Below, in pieces: positions 18,470 through 29,409 of a DNA stretch of 64,000 nt. The DNA comes from Aurantiacibacter suaedae (GTDB lineage: Bacteria > Pseudomonadota > Alphaproteobacteria > Sphingomonadales > Sphingomonadaceae): the NCBI RefSeq assembly GCF_005434915.1, contig NZ_SKCG01000003.1, positions 587,838-651,837 of the forward strand, read 5' to 3'. Each line of letters begins with the position of its first letter. The stretch's first letter is position 1. Under the pieces are notes generated by a model. It was not told where the DNA came from. It saw only the letters and a program-made list of their open reading frames with translations, and searched no databases. A program made the position numbers and the translations under genes.

Positions 18470-21363
18470 GGCTGGCTGCTCTGGCTGGCTTGCGGGCGCG
18501 GCATCACCGCGATCTCCAACCGTTCGTCGGGGATAAGGAACCGTTGCGCCATCGCGGTCAGATCGGCGGGCGTGAGCGCGGCGATCTTGTCGCGCCCGGT
18601 CAGGAACCGCTCGGTCCGCCACGGCTCGGACTGAACCTCGTCGGCAATCTGCAACCAGCCGCTGTTGGTGTCGAGCAGGTTGTCGTAAGCCTCCAGCATC
18701 GGCTGGCGGGCGCGCAGCAGCAGGTCTTCGTCGATCCCGCCATCGCGCAGCCTGGCAAGCGTTTCCAGCATGGCCTCGCGCGCTTCGTCGACATGCTCGG
18801 CGCTCAGCGAGGCCGAGAAGCTGAAGGTGCCGTAGCCCGGATAGGTGCGCGACTGTTCGGCATTGGCCGAGGGTGAATAGGTCTGCCCCAGTTCCTCGCG
18901 CAGCGAATCGGTAAGCGCGATCCGCGCCACCCGCTGCAACAGTTCGAGCCGCAGGTTGGTGTCGTGATCCTTATCGTCGGTGGTCGGCCAGAGCATCGTC
19001 AGGGCCGCCTGATCGGCGGGGCCATCATGATACACTACCCGCGGCGAACGATCCTGTGTGAAGCTGCGCGAGAGGTTCTCGGTGTAGGGCCGGAACGCGG
19101 CCTCGCGCTGTGGCAGCGCGCCGAGAGTGCGGGCTATCAATTCAATCGTACGATCTTCGTCGATGTCGCCCACAATAGTGAGTTCGATCGCGCCGTGGTC
19201 CAGCCGGTCGGCAATGCTGGCGCGCAGTTGATCGAACGTCATGCCGAGATAAGCGGCTTCGTCCTGGTAAGAAAAGCGCGGGTCGCCATCGCTGATGATG
19301 CGACCGCGCGCGAAGCCCAGAGCGGCAGCGGGCGTGGCGTTGCGGCGGGCGAAGAAGGCGCGCACGTTCTGCCGCGATTGCGCTTCGCCTGCCGACCGGA
19401 AGCCGGGATCGGAGAGCGCGGCGGCGAAAAGCTCAAGTTGCAGTTCTAGGTCGTCGGGCGTGGTGCCCGCGCCCATCTGGAAGCGCGATTCGTTCGAGGC
19501 AAAGCCGAACGACACATTGCGCCCGGCAAGGATCGACAGCAGCTCGTCATAGCTGTGCTTGCCAAGCCCGCCCTGCGGCAGGAAAGAGGCGAGCCCGGTC
19601 GCCAGCGGGTTATCGCGCGTGTTCAGCAGGTCGCCCCCATCGAGGTTGAGCCGCAAGAGCACCCGGTCAGCCTGAAGATCGGTCTGCTTGAGGTTGAGCA
19701 TAACCCCGTTGGCGAATGTAACTTCGCGAATGCCCAGCTCGGGCTGGCGCATATCCTTTGCCACCACGCCGGGTGTGCCGAAATCCTGATAGGCAAACTC
19801 CGTCAAAGCCTCGTCGGCGGGCGGGCTGACTTCGCGCTCCATGCCCTCGCTCCAGGCGGTGCGCAGAGCTTCGGCGCCGCCTTCGGGCGCGGCTTCGCCT
19901 TCGTATCGGATGAGCGGATTGTCGAGCGGCACCACCTCGTCGCGCATCGCCGCCAGCACCGTGCCGGGCGTGATCTCGTGCGCATGAGCGGTAAAGCGTT
20001 CGAGCGCGCTTTCGGGCGTGGTCGGCACCTGTCCGTCGCGCAGCAGCGTGACCGCGCCGGTGACGAAGGTGGAGTTGGGGCGGGTGGCCGCACCTGCGGC
20101 ATTGGCGGTGATCGCGGCGCGATAGTTGGCAAGCTGCTCGGCCACTTCCGCCTCGGTAAAGCCGTAGGTCAGCGCGCGGCGATATTCCTCCTGCGCCGCT
20201 TCGAGCCCGCGCTCCCACGCGCCCGAGATCGCATAGACGGTGAGCGAGGTGGTGCGCCCTTCCTTGCCGACATCGCTGGTGGACAGGCCCGCAGCGCGGA
20301 ATGGCGGATCCTCCAGCCGGGTTAGCCGCTCAAGCCTTCGGTTGATGATGTCGTAGCCGATCGCGCGCCGCAGGCGGATGCGCCTTGCTTCTTCGGTGTC
20401 AGGCCCGCCCAGCCAGGGGCCGTGACGGCTCACCGTGATGCGCTGGGCGAGGGCGGGGTCGAGATATAGCTGGGTCTTGCCGGCAAGGTCGAAGTCGACT
20501 GGCCCCATCGTTGCGGCCGGCATCGACTGCTCGGCCTGCCAGTCCTCGAAACGCTCGCGGATCATCGCCTCGACCGCGTCGGGATCATAGTCGCCCACCA
20601 CGATCAGTGCGACGTTATCGGGGCGATAGTAATGGTCCCACAACGCCTTCAACTTCGCGCCGGTGGCCGCATTCACAGTTTCAGGCAGACCGCCCGGAAA
20701 GCGCTGCGCCATCGCCGAGCCGGGATAAGTGAAGGCCAGCGAATCCTTGGCCGAACGCTGCTGATAGGTGTCGCGCACCGAGATTTCGGAGAGGATAATC
20801 CCCCGTTCGCGCTCCACCGCCTCCTCGTCGAATGTCAGTTCGCTGGCGGTCTCGCGCATCAGCATCAGCGCGGTGTCGAGCAGCGCAGGATCGTTGCGCG
20901 GCAGATCAAGCCGGTAAAGCGTGGTATCGAAGCCGGTTGAGGCATTGGTGTCGGCCCCAAAGGCCAGCCCCTCGCGTTCGAGCAGCTTCACCATCTCGCC
21001 TTCGGGCAGATGGGTCGATCCATTGAAGGCCATGTGCTCGATATAATGCGCCCAGCCTTGCTGTTCGTCGGTCTCGGCGGCGGAGCCGAAATCGACCCAC
21101 AGCTGCACCAGCCCCTGCTCGGGCGGGGTGCCATTTGGGCGAACGATGTAGCGCATCCCGTTGGCCAGCACGCCGGTGCGGTAAGCCGGGTCTTTCGGCA
21201 AGTCGCTGGCGGCGAAGGGCCAGGGATCGGCGGGGGCGGCCACCGCCGCCTCGGCCGCATATTCAGGCGCCTGCGCCGCCGCCGGAGTGGTGAGGGCAAG
21301 CGAGAGCGCAAGCGCGGACGAGAGCGTCGCGAAAAGCCGCGCGCGATAGGCAGGACGTGTCAT
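18466..21363 (-). CDS. M16 family zinc metallopeptidase (pitrilysin-like), exported
   Basis: 965 residues from ATG 21363. The N-terminal signal peptide is LFATLSSALALSLALTTPAAAQA, with predicted cleavage after Ala-Gln-Ala near residue 32. The inverted zinc motif HxxEH is HYIEH at 106-110, and the downstream acidic ligand region is in FDEEAVERERG. Two N/C-type M16 domain pairs fit the length, the second lacking an HxxEH motif, as is usual. The start at 21363 is preferred because the upstream frame lacks signal-like sequence. It follows the DUF3857 gene by 52 bases and is probably co-transcribed. Substrate unknown. Confidence 0.88.
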   Translation of the reverse strand: MTRPAYRARLFATLSSALALSLALTTPAAAQAPEYAAEAAVAAPADPWPFAASDLPKDPAYRTGVLANGMRYIVRPNGTPPEQGLVQLWVDFGSAAETDEQQGWAHYIEHMAFNGSTHLPEGEMVKLLEREGLAFGADTNASTGFDTTLYRLDLPRNDPALLDTALMLMRETASELTFDEEAVERERGIILSEISVRDTYQQRSAKDSLAFTYPGSAMAQRFPGGLPETVNAATGAKLKALWDHYYRPDNVALIVVGDYDPDAVEAMIRERFEDWQAEQSMPAATMGPVDFDLAGKTQLYLDPALAQRITVSRHGPWLGGPDTEEARRIRLRRAIGYDIINRRLERLTRLEDPPFRAAGLSTSDVGKEGRTTSLTVYAISGAWERGLEAAQEEYRRALTYGFTEAEVAEQLANYRAAITANAAGAATRPNSTFVTGAVTLLRDGQVPTTPESALERFTAHAHEITPGTVLAAMRDEVVPLDNPLIRYEGEAAPEGGAEALRTAWSEGMEREVSPPADEALTEFAYQDFGTPGVVAKDMRQPELGIREVTFANGVMLNLKQTDLQADRVLLRLNLDGGDLLNTRDNPLATGLASFLPQGGLGKHSYDELLSILAGRNVSFGFASNESRFQMGAGTTPDDLELQLELFAAALSDPGFRSAGEAQSRQNVRAFFARRNATPAAALGFARGRIISDGDPRFSYQDEAAYLGMTFDQLRASIADRLDHGAIELTIVGDIDEDRTIELIARTLGALPQREAAFRPYTENLSRSFTQDRSPRVVYHDGPADQAALTMLWPTTDDKDHDTNLRLELLQRVARIALTDSLREELGQTYSPSANAEQSRTYPGYGTFSFSASLSAEHVDEAREAMLETLARLRDGGIDEDLLLRARQPMLEAYDNLLDTNSGWLQIADEVQSEPWRTERFLTGRDKIAALTPADLTAMAQRFLIPDERLEIAVMPRPQASQSSQP

Positions 21364-21415
21364 TGCCGCACCTTGTGGCGGCATCCAGCTGAACCTGCAA
21401 TGTCCTCGGCTTGGT

Positions 21416-23458
21416 TCAGCCAAGGTCGGCCATGCAGGCGGAGTAATCATCGAGCCAGTCGACTTCGTCCGTGGCGGGAACGCGCTGCTGCTCACTGGCC
21501 GAGAAGTCGTCGTAGGGATCGAACTCGATGCGGGCCATCGAGTTGTCGAAGTCCGCAAGGCGGGCATTGTCACGCTCTGCCAGATCGCGATCCACTTCGG
21601 GTTGCTCGGTGCGTGACACGCGGATCATGCGGATTTCCTTCCCGCGCCGCTCGAACGCGCGGCGGAACGATGTGCCATACATCCTGGTCGAGAACGCGGT
21701 GTTGTAGGACCACTGTTCGGGCTTTGTATCGGCGGGAAGCCGCACGGTGGTCACGTTGCAGGTGAAGTCCACATCCTTGATGAAGGGAGCGTCCTGATCC
21801 TGGTCGCTGCTGCGCTGGCGGCGTTCCGGAGGGCTGAAGCCACCACCCGGCAAGGTCAGCGAGAAGCGGTCGCCGCTACGCTCGTCCCAGTCGGGAAGGC
21901 CGGTGCCGACGATTTCGAGAATGCTGGCCTGATGGTCGATATCGAACCGCCAGGTTACGTCGTCGATGGTGTCCCAATACGTCGATCCGGCGAGCTGGTT
22001 GCGGAAGGCCATCTCCAGTTGATCGTCGGTGGCGGCAGAGAACTGCGCATATTCGACCAGCGCTTGCGGGCCTCGCATGATGCGGGTCTGGCGGAGCCGA
22101 GCGGGCGTCTCGAAGCCTTCTCTGGCATCGATGTCGTGGAGAGCAATAGTGCGCGGAATGCTGTCCGGCTGCCATTCTACTGGGTCGAGGTTCGAACCAG
22201 TCTCGGTCAGCGGCAACACCCAGCGATAGGGCAGGAGCGGGCGCTCGCTCGGTCGGGCGACGGCCGGAAAGGTGCCGTCTAGCCAGTAGGTCTGGCCCTC
22301 GATCTCGGCGCGCACCAAAACGTGATCGAACAGCATCGGGCTGGGCAAGCGCTGGTCGAGCCCATCATCGATCCCGGCGTTGCTGGCGAGCACTGCCTGC
22401 GCCGGGACGCCGAGTTCGTCGAGCAGGGCGAGCAGCAGCGCGGTCTTGCCCTTGCAATCGCCATAGCGACGTTGCCACGTCTCTTCGGCGCTGGCCGGAG
22501 TCAGCGCGCCGTCATTCAGGCCGACGTAGATATAGCGCACCTGCTGTTCGACCAGTTCGAGCGCGGCGGCGGCGCGGACCATCGGGTCGGCATGGCGCGC
22601 CGCGATGCGTTCGGCTTCGCGCCGGACTGGCGAATCTGGCCCAAGCTGCCGGGCACTGTCGAACAGGCCATAGATGCGCTGCGAGACCGCTGGCCAACTC
22701 GGGAAATCGGAGAATTGCAACGTTCGCTGCCAGGCATAGCGCGGAGGGGCATCGCGTGGCGGGCTGAAGGCCGGGGGATTGTCGGCATCGATCACCAGCG
22801 AATTTGCGGTGCGCGTGGCGAAAGGCTCCAGCCCTTCGGCGAGCACAATCTCGGGCTGGGCACCGTCGGCCCAGTCGAGCGCGATGCGGAAGCGACCGGG
22901 TGGCGGAACGTCGGCGAGGAACAGCAGGCCATAGTCGCGATCCGTCAGGGTGGGGCTGCCGCTCGGCACGGTATAGGCGATTTCCAGCTCGTCTCCGATG
23001 CGCAGGTCGGGCACTTGCAGGGTAGCCGTCAGCAGCCCGTCGATCCATGCCTGTTCGAGCTGGTTTTCGCGCCGCAGCACTTCGAACTCATGATCGGCAA
23101 GGACGTCGATCGTTTCGCCATCGCGAAGGATGTTGAGCTTGTGCACTGTTGGCGTGCCAGCAGCCGGGTTCCACGTGATTGCGATATTGCCCAGCGACAG
23201 CGCGTTGGGTTGCAGCAACATCGCCTGAAAGGCGCTGTAGGTGAATTGCCCTTCGCTGCCGAAGTGCGTTTGTGTTTGTTGGCGCCGAAAGAACACCGCC
23301 CCGTGCGCATCTTCCGGCGCAGCCAGCGCCGCGATTTCGTCTACCCATTCAGGGGCAGGCGCGAGCGTGACCCCGTCGTTCTGCGCCAAGGCAGCAGAGG
23401 CCGTGGATAGAGCGAGCGAAAGGATGGTGAGCCGAAGAGCCGGAAACGATGATGTCAT
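21416..23458 (-). CDS. DUF3857 / transglutaminase-like domain protein, exported
   Basis: 680 residues from ATG 23458 with a signal peptide ending ASAALAQ. An N-terminal DUF3857 beta-rich domain is followed by a transglutaminase-like core. The potential catalytic Cys335 is in YGDCKGKTALLLALL, with His in LFDHVLVRAE and Asp in YWLDGTFP, so the triad appears complete. A DUF3858-like C-terminal region follows. This family often lies beside exported peptidases or TonB systems; here it lies directly upstream of the M16 protease. Function unknown; a periplasmic peptide-bond or isopeptide reaction is a guess. Confidence 0.82.
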   Translation of the reverse strand: MTSSFPALRLTILSLALSTASAALAQNDGVTLAPAPEWVDEIAALAAPEDAHGAVFFRRQQTQTHFGSEGQFTYSAFQAMLLQPNALSLGNIAITWNPAAGTPTVHKLNILRDGETIDVLADHEFEVLRRENQLEQAWIDGLLTATLQVPDLRIGDELEIAYTVPSGSPTLTDRDYGLLFLADVPPPGRFRIALDWADGAQPEIVLAEGLEPFATRTANSLVIDADNPPAFSPPRDAPPRYAWQRTLQFSDFPSWPAVSQRIYGLFDSARQLGPDSPVRREAERIAARHADPMVRAAAALELVEQQVRYIYVGLNDGALTPASAEETWQRRYGDCKGKTALLLALLDELGVPAQAVLASNAGIDDGLDQRLPSPMLFDHVLVRAEIEGQTYWLDGTFPAVARPSERPLLPYRWVLPLTETGSNLDPVEWQPDSIPRTIALHDIDAREGFETPARLRQTRIMRGPQALVEYAQFSAATDDQLEMAFRNQLAGSTYWDTIDDVTWRFDIDHQASILEIVGTGLPDWDERSGDRFSLTLPGGGFSPPERRQRSSDQDQDAPFIKDVDFTCNVTTVRLPADTKPEQWSYNTAFSTRMYGTSFRRAFERRGKEIRMIRVSRTEQPEVDRDLAERDNARLADFDNSMARIEFDPYDDFSASEQQRVPATDEVDWLDDYSACMADLG

Positions 23459-23555
23459 GGGAGCATCATCGCCGAATAATCCTCGGAGACAAGGCGCAAT
23501 CGCTACAAGACACAAGCAAATTTGACCGGTCTCGCTTGGGTTCGCCCTGTGCGGC

Positions 23556-24362
23556 TTACTTCTTGGGCTTGCCCGGTGTCGGACGCATCCGAGAGCGCAT
23601 CGCGTTCATATCGACCACTTCGCCCGGACCGTTGTCGTCGTCCTGCAGCAGGCCAAGACGGCGGGCGACCTCCTGATAGGCTTCCTGCTCGCCGCCCATG
23701 TCGCGGCGGAAGCGATCCTTGTCGAGCTTCTCGTTCGTTTCGAAGTCCCACAGGCGGCAATTGTCGGGGCTGATCTCGTCGGCGAGGATCACCCGGCTGT
23801 AGTCGCCATCGAAGATGCGGCCGAATTCCAGTTTGAAGTCGACCAGACGGATGCCGATCGCGGCGAACATGCCGCACATGAAGTCGTTCACGCGGATCGC
23901 CATGGCGGCGATGTCCTGCATCTCTTCGGGGCCAGCCCAGTTGAAGCAGGCGATGTGCTCTTCGGCGACCATCGGGTCGTTCAGCTCGTCGCTCTTCAAG
24001 TAGTACTCGATCAAGGTGTGCGGCAGCGGTTCGCCTTCTTCGATCCCCAGACGCTTGGAGATCGAACCGGCGGCCACGTTGCGCACCACCACTTCGAGCG
24101 GAATGATCTCCACCTGCCGCACCAGCTGCTCGCGCATGTTGAGGCGGCGGATGAAGTGGGTGGGAATGCCGATGTGGGCCAACCGCGTGAACACGTGCTC
24201 GCTGATGCGGTTGTTGATCACACCCTTGCCGTTGATCGTGCCCTTCTTGGCGGCGTTGAAGGCGGTGGCGTCATCCTTGAAGTACTGGATCAGCGTGCCC
24301 GGTTCGGGGCCTTCATAGAGGATTTTGGCCTTGCCTTCGTAGATCTGGCGGCGACGGGACAT
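23556..24362 (-). CDS. purC: Phosphoribosylaminoimidazole-succinocarboxamide synthase
   Basis: Joins CAIR and aspartate in purine synthesis using ATP. 268 residues from ATG 24362: [20 protein letters not shown] at the N-terminus and the signature [10 protein letters not shown] near residue 180. A C-terminal tail of about 25 residues beyond the usual core is charged and Pro-rich. Its family neighbours purS and purQ lie 6.4 kb away on the same strand, separated by three unrelated genes. Confidence 0.95.
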   Translation of the reverse strand: MSRRRQIYEGKAKILYEGPEPGTLIQYFKDDATAFNAAKKGTINGKGVINNRISEHVFTRLAHIGIPTHFIRRLNMREQLVRQVEIIPLEVVVRNVAAGSISKRLGIEEGEPLPHTLIEYYLKSDELNDPMVAEEHIACFNWAGPEEMQDIAAMAIRVNDFMCGMFAAIGIRLVDFKLEFGRIFDGDYSRVILADEISPDNCRLWDFETNEKLDKDRFRRDMGGEQEAYQEVARRLGLLQDDDNGPGEVVDMNAMRSRMRPTPGKPKK

Positions 24363-24549
24363 GGGCAAACCTCGTGGTTGAAGAACAATGTCTGCGAACA
24401 AAAGCGAGCGCCCCGGCGAACGAAGACCCTCGTGTCTCCGCATCAGCCGGGGCGCGAAGCGGCACCCTATACACGCGGCTTGGCGCTCTGGCAATTGCGG
24501 CTTAGCTCCCTTGCGGCTAGGCGGCTGCGATCCATCAGGGGGGTAAGCA

Positions 24550-26799
24550 ATGAGATATTCACGCAAGGTCGCGATGGCGGCTGCTCTCTCTATCGGCCAG
24601 TTTGCCGCACCGGCGTTGGCACAGAGCGACGACACAGGCGACGGAGACGATATCATCGTGGTCACCGTGAAGAACGAGCAGACCGCGCTGATCGACTTTC
24701 CGGGCGCTGTCACCGCCATTGACCAGGGCGAGCTTCAGGCCCGCGCCATCGCCGACATCTCGCAGCTTTCTTATGCCGCACCGAACGTTGCGCTCGATAC
24801 CGTGGGTACGTTCAAGGGCGTGGCCAATTTCTCGATCCGCGGGCTTGGCATCAATTCCTCTATCGTGTCGGTCGATCCGGCGGTGGGCCTGATCGTCGAC
24901 GGGGTTTACCTAGGGATCAACGCGGGCGCGGTGTTCGATACGGTCGATATCGCGCGGGTCGATATCCTGCGCGGGCCGCAGGGCGTGGCCTTCGGGCGCA
25001 ATGTGACCGGCGGCGCGGTGCTGGTCGAAACGGGCGAGCCGACCGACGAGTGGGAAGGCCGTGCGCGCCTCGCTTACGAAGGGCCTGTCGATTCGGGTCG
25101 CGGCTCGGGCATGTGGAGCGCGCGCGGCGTGGTCTCGGGGCCTCTTTCGGATGCCTTGGCCATTCGCCTTGCCGCGCTGCACAGCAACGACGCAGGCTAT
25201 TTCAAGAATGAGTTCGATGGCGCAGACTTCGGCGCATCGGAAACCACCGTTCTGCGTGGAGCGATTCGGGCCCGGCTCAGCCCGACCTTCACGCTCACCG
25301 CGAAGGGCGAATATACCAAGGTCACCGGCGAAGGCGCGGCGGCGCACAACAACGGGCTGTTCGCGCGCGATTCGTTCGGGCTTTCGATCGATGAGCGCGG
25401 CCGCCACGACAGCGAGACGGGCTTCGTAGTCACCCGCGCGGAGTTGGAGCTGGGCGAGGGCAAGCTCACCAACATCTTCGGTTGGCGCTCTTACGATGTG
25501 TTTACCCGAAACGACATCGACAGCTCGCCCAATCCGATCTTCTCCTCGGACACGCTGACCACGCAGGAGCAGTTCTCGAACGAGCTGCTCTATTCGCTCG
25601 ACAAGGAGGGTTGGCATCTCTCGACCGGCGGCTACTGGTTCACGCAGGATGTCAGTTATGACGAGATCCGCAACCTTGCCACGCCGCAATTCGGCGGCGG
25701 CAAGCAGACGCACGATGTCCTCGGCCTGTTCGGCGAGCTGGGCTTCGACGTGACCGAACGGCTGACGCTTACCGCAGGCCTGCGCTCGTCGCGCGAGGTG
25801 AAGGATGCGCAGGTGACCTATGTCCGTCCGCGCGCAGAGTGTTCGGTGATCGCGGGCACCTGTCCTATCACCGGCGAGCGCGTGCCCGGCGAGAACAACG
25901 GCTTTGCCGATAAGCGCGCGTGGGAGAACTGGTCGCCGCGGCTGGTTGCCAGCTACGACGCCAGCGACGATGCGCAGATCTACGCCAGTTGGGCGCGTGG
26001 CTATCGCTCCGGCGGTTACAACTTTCGCATCACCCAACCGGCCTCGTTCGAGGAGGTGGCCGCCGCGCTCGGCTCGCCCGCCTATGACGAGGAGCGGGTC
26101 GATACCTTCGAGCTTGGCGCAAAGTGGCAATCGCCCGATCGCACCATCTTCCTGCAAGGTGCGGTGTTCCGCAGCGAGGTCGACAATATGCAGCGCGAAG
26201 TCGTGGTGAGCAGCCCCACCTCTGGCCTGGCGCAGTCGGTCTATAACACCGCTGATGCACGCATCACCGGATTTGAGGGGGAGGCAACCTTCCGCGCTGC
26301 GCCCGGCTTCGAATTGGCCGCCAATGTCGGCTTCACCGATGCGGGATACAAGCGCGTGTTCTACGACATCTCGGGCGATGGCGTGATCGACGCCGCCGAC
26401 CTCGCGCTCGAGCTGCCGCGCGCGCCGCGCTGGACTTTCGGCGGTAGCCTTTCCTACGAAGCCGACCTGTGGGGCGACAAGTTTGTGCGTGCCTTCGCCA
26501 CCTTCCAGCGCCGCGACCGGTTCGCCTATTCGGACAACAACTTTGGCTATAACGCTGCCGCCAACCGGGTCGATGCATCGCTCGCTTTGGGTTGTCACGG
26601 CTGCGGGATCACGTTGAGCCTGTTCGGGCGCAACCTGCTCGACGAGGTGCAGTTCGGGGCCGACGCCGGGCTGCCGTTCTCAGGCGGGCCGTTCTCCGAT
26701 GGCAACGACCGGCCGTTCGATCCGAGCCCGGCGCAGGGTACGTTCTCGCCCATGGCCAAGGGACGCGTTCTGGGAGTGGCGATCGAGGCCGACTTCTGA
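24550..26799 (+). CDS. TonB-dependent outer membrane receptor
   Basis: 749-residue outer-membrane receptor. Signal peptide through PALAQ (about residue 26), then [13 protein letters not shown], an expected TonB-box region. The plug domain contains [20 protein letters not shown] and [15 protein letters not shown]. The C-terminal half is beta barrel (repeated aromatic and charged strands such as [17 protein letters not shown]) and ends in Phe (GVAIEADF), typical for outer-membrane insertion. It has a strong ribosome-binding site, AGGGGGGTAA. The substrate is unknown; the SusC-like or siderophore class cannot be told from sequence alone. It converges with PhoX. Confidence 0.9.
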   Translation: MRYSRKVAMAAALSIGQFAAPALAQSDDTGDGDDIIVVTVKNEQTALIDFPGAVTAIDQGELQARAIADISQLSYAAPNVALDTVGTFKGVANFSIRGLGINSSIVSVDPAVGLIVDGVYLGINAGAVFDTVDIARVDILRGPQGVAFGRNVTGGAVLVETGEPTDEWEGRARLAYEGPVDSGRGSGMWSARGVVSGPLSDALAIRLAALHSNDAGYFKNEFDGADFGASETTVLRGAIRARLSPTFTLTAKGEYTKVTGEGAAAHNNGLFARDSFGLSIDERGRHDSETGFVVTRAELELGEGKLTNIFGWRSYDVFTRNDIDSSPNPIFSSDTLTTQEQFSNELLYSLDKEGWHLSTGGYWFTQDVSYDEIRNLATPQFGGGKQTHDVLGLFGELGFDVTERLTLTAGLRSSREVKDAQVTYVRPRAECSVIAGTCPITGERVPGENNGFADKRAWENWSPRLVASYDASDDAQIYASWARGYRSGGYNFRITQPASFEEVAAALGSPAYDEERVDTFELGAKWQSPDRTIFLQGAVFRSEVDNMQREVVVSSPTSGLAQSVYNTADARITGFEGEATFRAAPGFELAANVGFTDAGYKRVFYDISGDGVIDAADLALELPRAPRWTFGGSLSYEADLWGDKFVRAFATFQRRDRFAYSDNNFGYNAAANRVDASLALGCHGCGITLSLFGRNLLDEVQFGADAGLPFSGGPFSDGNDRPFDPSPAQGTFSPMAKGRVLGVAIEADF

Positions 26800-26827
26800 C
26801 CGCTTCGGGCAGACTTCGACGCAAAGA

Positions 26828-26857
26828 AAAACGGCGGGGATCGCTCCCCGCCGTTTT
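26828..26857. terminator. Bidirectional rho-independent terminator
   Basis: Perfect 13-bp stem (26828-26840 with 26845-26857), loop TCGC, A-tract on one side and T-tract on the other. It lies between the converging receptor and phoX genes, ending both transcripts. Confidence 0.9.
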
Positions 26858-26881
26858 CGTTTTCACTGGTCGGTGTTGGGC

Positions 26882-29341
26882 CTAAAGGCCGACGATCCCG
26901 TCAGCATCGCGGGTGATCACCACCACGCCCGAGCGCGGCCGGCCCGAGGTGGTGCCGCTCTGGCTTTGCGGCCAGTTGCTGCCCGGTGCATCGTAGGTGC
27001 CGTTTTCGCCCGGATGCTGGATGCCAACGAACAGCGTCCGTCCGTCAGGCGTCGTATCGACGCCGGTAATCTCGCACTGTTTTGGCCCGACCAGAAAGCG
27101 CTTGAGCGTTGCCGCCGTGGCATCGGCGCCGGCAATGGTGGTCTGCTGCGCGGTCGCGCCGGTCGCGTCCATGTTGGTGATGGTGACATTGCCGCCATCG
27201 CCCACCTGGCCCGGCAGCGCCGCCAGCATCATGCAGTTGGAGCGATCGGTCATCGCGCCATCGTCGGTCTGGATCCACAACAGAGGATTGACCTGACCGG
27301 CCGCGTTCTGATCGCGCGAGAACCACAGGCCGTCGGGGCTTGAGAAGTCGTTATCGGCGGTCAGCCCCGAAATGTTGATGTCGGCGTCGGCATCGGCCGA
27401 GTCGGCACCGAACAGGTAGATGTCCCAAGTGAAGCCGGTGGCCGCGCCATCGTCACCCGCCTCGCGCAGGCGGATGATGTGGCCGTTGGGGTTTCCGTAC
27501 TGGTCCTTGCCGTCCTTCGGGTCGTTGTAATGGCGCGGGTTGGCCGCATCGGTGTCGTTGAGCGGACGGTTCGCGGCATTGTTGTTGGTGAGCGTGAGAT
27601 AGACCTCGCCTGTCACTGGGTTCACCGCGGTCCATTCGGGCCGATCCATCGGCGTTGCGCCGACCGCGTCAGCCGCAAGGCGCGGGTTGACGAGGATGTC
27701 CGCCTGGCTCTCGAACACATACTCAGGAAAGCCGCCAGTTGCCGGGCGGTTGGGCACCTGGCCGAACACCAGCGGCAGCCACGTGCCGGAGCCATTGGCG
27801 TCGAACCGGGCGACATAGAGTGTGCCATTGTCGAGATACTTGTCGCCCACGGCGAGGCGGTCGGAAGCATTCTCGTCGGCCGCGTCCCAGTTACTGGCCG
27901 AGACGAACTTGTAGAGGTACTCGCGGCGCGAATCGTCGCCCATGTAGACCGCCACCTTCTTGCCCGGTGTCAGCTTGCCCATCCACGCGCCTTCGTGGCC
28001 GAAGCGGCCCAGCGCGGTGCGCTTGCGCGGCGTAGAGCCGGGGCTGTAGGGATCGATTTCGACCACCCAGCCGAACTGGTTAGGCTCGTTGCGATAGTCT
28101 TGCGTGGCAGCTCCGGTTCCGGCGCGGGCGTCCCAGCGGGTGAAGATGTCCTGAGTGGGCGTCGCGGTTGACCATGAATAGTTGCCGGTGGTGCTGCGCA
28201 CGCCATAACGGGCGAGCGCGGTCCGCTCGCGCACGCTGCGGTTCGCTTCGTCTGATTCAGCACCCGAGCTGGGGCGCTTGAAGTAGCCGGCCCAGTTCTC
28301 TTCGCAGGTCATGATCGTGCCCCAGGCGGCATAGCCGTTGGCGCAGTTGTTGATCGTGCCGCGCCCGGAGGTGCCCGACGGCGAGAACTTGGTCTTCAGG
28401 TAGTCGGTCCCGGCGACCGGGCCCTTGAAGGTGGTGCCCGTGTTCGGGGTCACGCGGCGGTTGAAGGCGCTGTTCTGCACATAGGACCAGGCGCCGCTAC
28501 CATCGTCGCTGACTTCGACGAAGCTGAGGCCGTGGCACTCGATCTCCTTAATCGCCTCCGCAGCGGGGCGCGGACCGCCCGAAAGGTTGGTCGGACCGTT
28601 GGGGTGCAGATAGGTCTCGGTGATGTTCTCGTGGTTCTGCACCAGAATACCGCGCGCACTGGCGCTGTAGTCACGCTGGCCAGCGGCGTTGAGGCCGAAG
28701 AAGTGCAGGGCATCGCCATGGTCGCCGATGCGCGAGGCGAAGTCGGTATCGGTTCCGTCGTTGGCATAAGCAGGCGTGCCTGCGATGATCGGATCGCCCA
28801 GCGCGGTAAGCACGCTCACCGAATAGCCGGCGGGGACGGTGACGACATCGTCGAGATTCTTGGGCACCGCATCGAAGTTCAGCGCGGCCGGGCTTACGGT
28901 GATAACGGTCTCATCGCTCTGGAGGCCGTTCTCCGCCGAAAAGCGGAAGGTAAGGGCGGTGGCCTCGGCAACGGCAGGGGCCACGAAGGTGACCGTGTTC
29001 TGATCGATCATGACCAGGTCGACCGCCTCCCCGCTGACCTGCGACCAGCTGTTGCCGCCGGTGCCACCGGTGACGCTTCCCTGCAGGGTAACAGCGTTGC
29101 CCGACGTGGTGGCGGCATCTGCGCCTGCATTCACGGTGATGGCCGAACCCTGCTGCGCATCGTCGTCGTCGCAGGCCGAGAGCAGGGCGCTACCGAATAC
29201 CGCGAAGGCGCTGGCTTGCAGCCCGCCGAAAATTGTCTGCCGGCGCGAATAGCGTTCGTCGATGATGGCGTTGAGCGACCGGTTACTCGATTCGTTGGTA
29301 TCGACGTCGCCGTCACTGTAGCCGATTGAATTATTGGACAT
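26882..29341 (-). CDS. phoX: PhoX-type alkaline phosphatase, Tat-exported, with Ig-like insert
   Basis: 819 residues from ATG 29341 (a GGGGGTG precedes it; an upstream ATG at 29353 adds four residues). The N-terminus carries the Tat motif SRRQTIFGG at 32-40, and LLSAC at 53-57 resembles a lipobox, so it may be a Tat-exported lipoprotein. Residues about 67-151 form a PKD/Ig-like beta domain before the PhoX beta-propeller (NLDDVVTVPAGYSVSVL onward). Later blocks such as MTCEENWAGYFKRP and LGRFGHEGAWMGKLTPGKKVAVYMGDD match the DUF839/PhoX family, which uses Ca2+ and Fe. It releases phosphate from organic esters. Confidence 0.87.
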   Translation of the reverse strand: MSNNSIGYSDGDVDTNESSNRSLNAIIDERYSRRQTIFGGLQASAFAVFGSALLSACDDDDAQQGSAITVNAGADAATTSGNAVTLQGSVTGGTGGNSWSQVSGEAVDLVMIDQNTVTFVAPAVAEATALTFRFSAENGLQSDETVITVSPAALNFDAVPKNLDDVVTVPAGYSVSVLTALGDPIIAGTPAYANDGTDTDFASRIGDHGDALHFFGLNAAGQRDYSASARGILVQNHENITETYLHPNGPTNLSGGPRPAAEAIKEIECHGLSFVEVSDDGSGAWSYVQNSAFNRRVTPNTGTTFKGPVAGTDYLKTKFSPSGTSGRGTINNCANGYAAWGTIMTCEENWAGYFKRPSSGAESDEANRSVRERTALARYGVRSTTGNYSWSTATPTQDIFTRWDARAGTGAATQDYRNEPNQFGWVVEIDPYSPGSTPRKRTALGRFGHEGAWMGKLTPGKKVAVYMGDDSRREYLYKFVSASNWDAADENASDRLAVGDKYLDNGTLYVARFDANGSGTWLPLVFGQVPNRPATGGFPEYVFESQADILVNPRLAADAVGATPMDRPEWTAVNPVTGEVYLTLTNNNAANRPLNDTDAANPRHYNDPKDGKDQYGNPNGHIIRLREAGDDGAATGFTWDIYLFGADSADADADINISGLTADNDFSSPDGLWFSRDQNAAGQVNPLLWIQTDDGAMTDRSNCMMLAALPGQVGDGGNVTITNMDATGATAQQTTIAGADATAATLKRFLVGPKQCEITGVDTTPDGRTLFVGIQHPGENGTYDAPGSNWPQSQSGTTSGRPRSGVVVITRDADGIVGL

Positions 29342-29409
29342 TATCACCCCCATTCAGGACTTGGTGCTCCTGAATTAAGGGGTGATTTTGACGCGCCGAG
29401 GTCCGTTCG

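Noticed and set aside
24910..26598. 562-codon open frame antisense to the first TonB receptor
   Set aside because: The plus strand has a signal peptide, plug and barrel; the antisense frame has none.
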